A model generated the notes under the pieces. It made no database searches. It saw only the letters and a list, made by a program, of their open reading frames with translations, and was not told the DNA's origin. Positions 60,305-64,000 of a stretch of 64,000 nt of DNA are shown here, one piece after another (the stretch's first letter is position 1; each line of letters begins with the position of its first letter). This stretch comes from Brachionus manjavacas (Eukaryota > Rotifera > Eurotatoria > Ploima > Brachionidae). The stretch covers positions 2,341,501-2,405,500 of the forward strand of contig JAHQIY010000008.1 of the NCBI GenBank assembly GCA_019054805.1. The letters run 5' to 3'. A program made the translations under genes and the position numbers.

Positions 60305-61577
60305 TTTAACTTGTCCCAAAAAAAAAACAATGTTTTATAAGCGATCGTTGTCGATAAATCGATTTTTTTCTATAATTTTAAATCTTGATTAAATATAATT
60401 AATAAAGTTTTAAAAACTCTAAAAAATTAAATGATTTTATTTCTCAAGGTAATCACAAACCTTTTTTTAGAATTTTTTATTACTATTTAGCGAAATAGAA
60501 TATTTTTTTTAAGACCAAAGATTAAACATTAATTAATATTTAAAGTTTTGAATATTTAAAAAAAATCGTTAACACTGGAAACATGAATTTTTTTAATAAT
60601 TTATTTTAATGACAAATTATTAAGTAAATTTTCATGATGATAGTTTTTTTTTCAAAAAAAAAGAAAAGTTTGCATAATTATTTAAAATTTTTTAAAAAAA
60701 AATTCTGATAAATTACCGACATTTAGGAATAAAAATTAATTTTGATAAATTTTCAAACTAGTATTATTTATGATATAATTAAAAGTCAAAATGTTATTTA
60801 CCAAAGCATTCATTTATTCAAATTTTCCTTAAAAAAATACTCATAAAATGTATGAGACTCAAATATTTAAGCAAAAGAACATGAACTCACAAAATAATGT
60901 TCTGAAAATAATTTGCCATTTTTATGTTGCTTGATTAAAATTGGTGATTATTTAGAAATTTTGGTTAATTTGATTAAAACAAGCCTTTAAATTAATTTTG
61001 TTCGGAAAACTAATTTTAGTTTTTTTTTAGATTTACTGCTGATTCTAGCTTTTGAGGTCCTAAAATGCTTAAAAATGTTTACCGAAATATATAATTTTTT
61101 TCCCATCAAATTACTTTTCAAAAGTTGATCACGTGAGGTAAAATTTGGTGAACACTGTTAACACAATTACCCCTTTTTCACCAATTTAGACAAAAAATCC
61201 CAATTTTTTAGTAAAACAAGAAAAATGTTTTTTTAATAGAAGGATATTATAATATTTAAACGTTTGACTGGGATACAATTTTTTTTTTCAAAAAAAAAAT
61301 ATCTTCACTTTTTTGTAAACAATATGCGATTCTTGCATTTTTAAATTTATTTAAGATCAAAAAATTTTGTGTTAAATATGGAGGAAATGGGGTGATTTTT
61401 GCGGAGGAAATGATTACCCAAACAAACCGTTTTTGGAAATTGACATTTTTTAGAAAACTATAAACTTTAAATAATTTGTTTTTGAATTATTCTTTAAAAG
61501 AATGATAAAAAATGTATGAGCTCTAGGAATGGATTGACAATGAGATTAAACTGTCAAAAAGCCATTTCCCATTTTTT
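60305..61577. other. intergenic DNA
   Basis: Holds the PSMC3 3' end (AATAAA at 60401-60406) and otherwise AT-rich DNA without a recognised gene. Confidence 0.5.
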
Positions 61578-61830
61578 ACTTTTTGTACTTTGTCTGAATA
61601 TTAATTTTATCTGACCCTGCTTCTTTTTGTACTTTCTGCACTTGATCGTTCCGATGCGGAGCCCCATGTTTTAGATTAGAGAACTTGTAGTTAAAATAAA
61701 AATATATAATTTTACTATTAATTAATTAACAAGTCAAACATATTCCGATAAAATATAGAAAGATAAAATACAGAAAGTACGGAAAGGAACAGGGCTAATT
61801 AAATAAAAATTTAGACAAAGTACAAAAAGT
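61578..61830. repeat. 253 bp MITE upstream of neugrin
   Basis: The left arm 61578-61640 (ACTTTTTGTACTTTGTCTGA...) and right arm 61770-61830 are imperfect inverted repeats of about 60 bp, both containing GTACTTTCTG inward. No coding capacity. It ends about 95 bp before the neugrin ATG and so may lie in the promoter. Confidence 0.75.
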
Positions 61831-61924
61831 TCATAAATGATATTTATTTTAAATATTTTCATTGTCTTTACCTCTGTAAATAGACCATTTGACAATATTT
61901 AAAAAATTTGAAATTTGAATTTAG

Positions 61925-63113
61925 ATGATAAGATATTTATCGAAAAAGATTGGTTCCAATTTAGATGTTTCTATTTTCGCTACTAGAGGAATAAGATATG
62001 GTAATAAAACAGATATACGAACATTTGATAAACCCAAAGAGAAAAATACTCTCACTGTGGCTAATTTAAATGAGGCAAAATTAAGAAGATTTAAATTACC
62101 ATTGAATCTAGTTAATGAGGAAAAAAAATTTTTTCTAAAGGGAAAAAGTTCACATTTAACAAGCAATATTGGCGATGATGATCCTGAAGCGTTGTTAAAA
62201 AATGAAGAAGATTTGGATTTGTATTCAATGAGCGAAAATTTATATCATAAAAAAGTTGTTGATGAAGATATGAGAAAAAAGAAAAAAGTTAAATTTGGCA
62301 TTATAAAAAAGAAAATTGACAAATTAGAGGGATTAGATGAAAAATATGTGAATTTGTTGACCTGGGATGCTAAAGAACAGATCAAACACTTGCATTTGTC
62401 CGATCCAGGTATGGTATGAGTTGTTGTTAGTGGTTTTTATTTTTCTTTTTTAAAGAAACATGGACTCCAGAGCGAATTTCGGAAAGTTTTCCAATTACTT
62501 TGGTTAGCTGTAAAAAGCTTTTGAAATCAAAATGGGCTCCAAAGACTTTGGATGAGCTTGAAAGGCATGATGAAAAAGTAATTCAAAATTGGAAAATGCT
62601 CAAGAAGATAGAGAATAATCCCATTTCAGGTAATAAAATGAAAAATTTTAATTTTTAAAAATAATTTTCTTTTTTAAAGCTGGTCCGGCTATCAACATAT
62701 ACACGGAATACAAAAATATGAACAAGTTAAATTTATTGAGAAATGCGACTGGATTAACTGGAATTAATTTTGAAAGAAAATCACATATCTTTAGCGATTC
62801 TTATGCACTTCACGAGTCTCTTTTATGCGTAAGTTTAGTTGAATTTTTATTTTATTTTTCCAATTTAAGATTTTAGGAACCCGGTTCATTTTCGAAAATT
62901 GTTGTACACGAAGATAATTATGTGAAAAAAGTGTTCGGTCGAAATTTAGAAGAGGAAGAAGTGAAAAAAAGCGCTAAAAATGATCAGACAAAAGATAAAG
63001 ATTTATTTGACGAGCATTTAATGTTCACCAAAAATCAATTGAAAAAAATTTTGTCAAACATATTTGCAGATGATAAAAAAATAAAAAATAAATTTTTTTT
63101 CAAAATTTTTTAA
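61925..63113 (+). CDS. NGRN: neugrin-like protein
   Basis: Neugrin binds the mitochondrial large-subunit (16S) rRNA in vertebrates and supports mitoribosome assembly. Exons 61925-62408, 62456-62629, 62680-62828 and 62877-63113 join in phase to 347 residues. The family core is clear: LTWDAKEQIKHLHLSDPETW then TPERISESFPIT and KKLLKSKWAPKT, matching LTREAMEQIRYLHxEFPESW, VPRLAEGFDVS and RRVLKSKFxPT. The first residues (MIRYLSKKIGSNLDVSIFATRGIRYG) are basic and lack acidic residues early, fitting a mitochondrial presequence. The C-terminus (EEEVKKSAKNDQTKDKD) is Lys/Glu-rich. A MITE lies directly upstream. Confidence 0.85.
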
Positions 63114-63121
63114 TCTAGTTA

Positions 63122-63127
63122 AATAAA
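63122..63127 (+). terminator. poly(A) signal of neugrin gene
   Basis: AATAAA within 15 bp of the stop codon; a second AATAAA lies about 50 bp further on. Either could serve. Confidence 0.4.
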
Positions 63128-63798
63128 AAACAAAAAAAGTATTTTGTACTTTATTTTGTATTTGGTCAATTAATAAAAAAAATTATGACGTTTTATTTGC
63201 GTTTAGATATTTTTTTCCACTTTTTTGTTTGTTTATTTTTTATTTAGCTCTTATAAGGTAAAAATTAATCTTTTGAGGTAAAAATAGATTAGCCTTTAGA
63301 AGTCCAGTTTTTGGCTATTTAATCGATTTAATTTAGAAAATTTTAGAAAAAATGAATCATCATTATAAAGAAAAATAAATTAGAATTAAATAGAGATATG
63401 AAGAATTTTGAAGAACAAAAAGTTTTCTTTAGGTTACAAATTTACTATTTTACTTTATTAAATTTTTGGTTCAACTTTTAAAAGAGTTAATAAAGCATTT
63501 CAATACATTGATTACCAACATATGAGAATTGGAAATATGTTTAGCAAAAAAAGCATTTATTAGAGAATAATTTTTTAATAATTTTTATAATACCCAAAAA
63601 TAATTTTTATAAATATCGACAAAAATTTGTTTGTACCCAGTTTTTATTTCTTTTTCAATAATTTTGACAAAAAATAAATACCCAAAATATATTTATTTTA
63701 CACCCAAATAATTAATATAAATACCCATTTAATAATAATCCATATGTTTTTAGATATTTTTAAGCTTATTTTTTTCAAAAGTAAGTTTTGTGTACAAC
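63128..63798. other. intergenic DNA with ACCCA-repeats
   Basis: AT-rich. Between 63590 and 63730 the motif AAATACCCA/ACACCCAAA recurs about six times at irregular spacing. No gene. Confidence 0.4.
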
Positions 63799-63852
63799 AT
63801 GACTGAAAGGAAAGACCAAGTTCTATTCTTAACTGCCAGAACTCGTTCGTTG
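63799..63852 (+). CDS. possible first exon of a gene leaving the window
   Basis: ATG at 63799 opens 18 codons (MTERKDQVLFLTARTRSL) followed directly by a good GTAAAAATT donor at 63853. Codon use is less AT-biased than the surroundings. The following acceptor could not be fixed before the window ends. No family was recognised. Confidence 0.33.
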
Positions 63853-64000
63853 GTAAAAATTATATTTAAAATAAAGAAAAAAAACTCTATTAAATTTTCG
63901 AGAAAAAATGTGAAAGAAAAAAGACAAATTATTTTTTAAGCTTAATTTAATAATCAAATTATGGAATTGATTCAAGGAAATAAATGCCAAAATTATTTTT

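Overview
The window is AT-rich nuclear DNA from an invertebrate animal. Genes carry many short introns (mostly about 45-120 bp, GT...AG, often GTAAAA/GTAATT donors and TTTTAG acceptors), and the intergenic DNA is littered with decayed transposons. The gene set is metazoan: an axonemal-type dynein heavy chain, cyclin K, two monoamine-type SLC6 transporters, proteasome Rpt5 and neugrin. Composition, intron size and the jockey/CR1-like retrotransposon relics would suit a monogonont rotifer. That is an inference; no marker in the window proves the taxon.

Layout. (1) 0.46-0.95 kb: two identical tRNA-Gln(UUG) genes. (2) 1.03-30.32 kb, minus strand: one very large gene for a divergent dynein heavy chain, traced from its ATG to its stop through tail, linker, AAA1-AAA6, stalk and C-terminal region. 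Two of its introns hold near-identical copies of a ~410 bp block with two more tRNA-Gln genes each (six identical copies in all). Other introns hold TIR elements, a pogo/Tigger-like relic and MITE hairpins. (3) 30.45 kb: a perfect RFX X-box palindrome just upstream of the dynein start. (4) 31.2-38.3 kb: two ~1.2 kb TIR elements in opposite orientation, enclosing a single-exon SH2-domain gene. (5) 38.7-41.5 kb: non-LTR and Tc1-like fossils. (6) 42.4-44.2 kb: cyclin K, strikingly GC-rich for this window. (7) 46.3-47.0 kb: a small secreted protein gene. (8) 47.9-49.7 kb: a DDE transposase fragment, a RING-finger pseudogene and a solitary pogo-like end. (9) 50.7-57.5 kb, minus: two tandem SLC6 genes with matching intron positions. 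(10) 58.96-60.3 kb: PSMC3. (11) 61.6-63.1 kb: a MITE and then neugrin. (12) 63.8 kb: a possible first exon running off the window.

Main biological point. The dynein keeps the overall architecture of an axonemal heavy chain. Its main ATPase site, AAA1, is however wrecked: the P-loop is shortened and lacks the second glycine, and Walker B is replaced. AAA4 has also lost its P-loop, while AAA2 and AAA3 keep canonical Walker A motifs. I saw no in-frame stop in the exons traced, and the promoter carries an X-box, so it looks like a retained ciliary dynein with a dead motor site rather than a pseudogene. The two SLC6 genes, whose TM1 carries the monoamine-type Asp, look like a local duplication; one has acquired a very large extracellular loop 2 and a long N-terminus.
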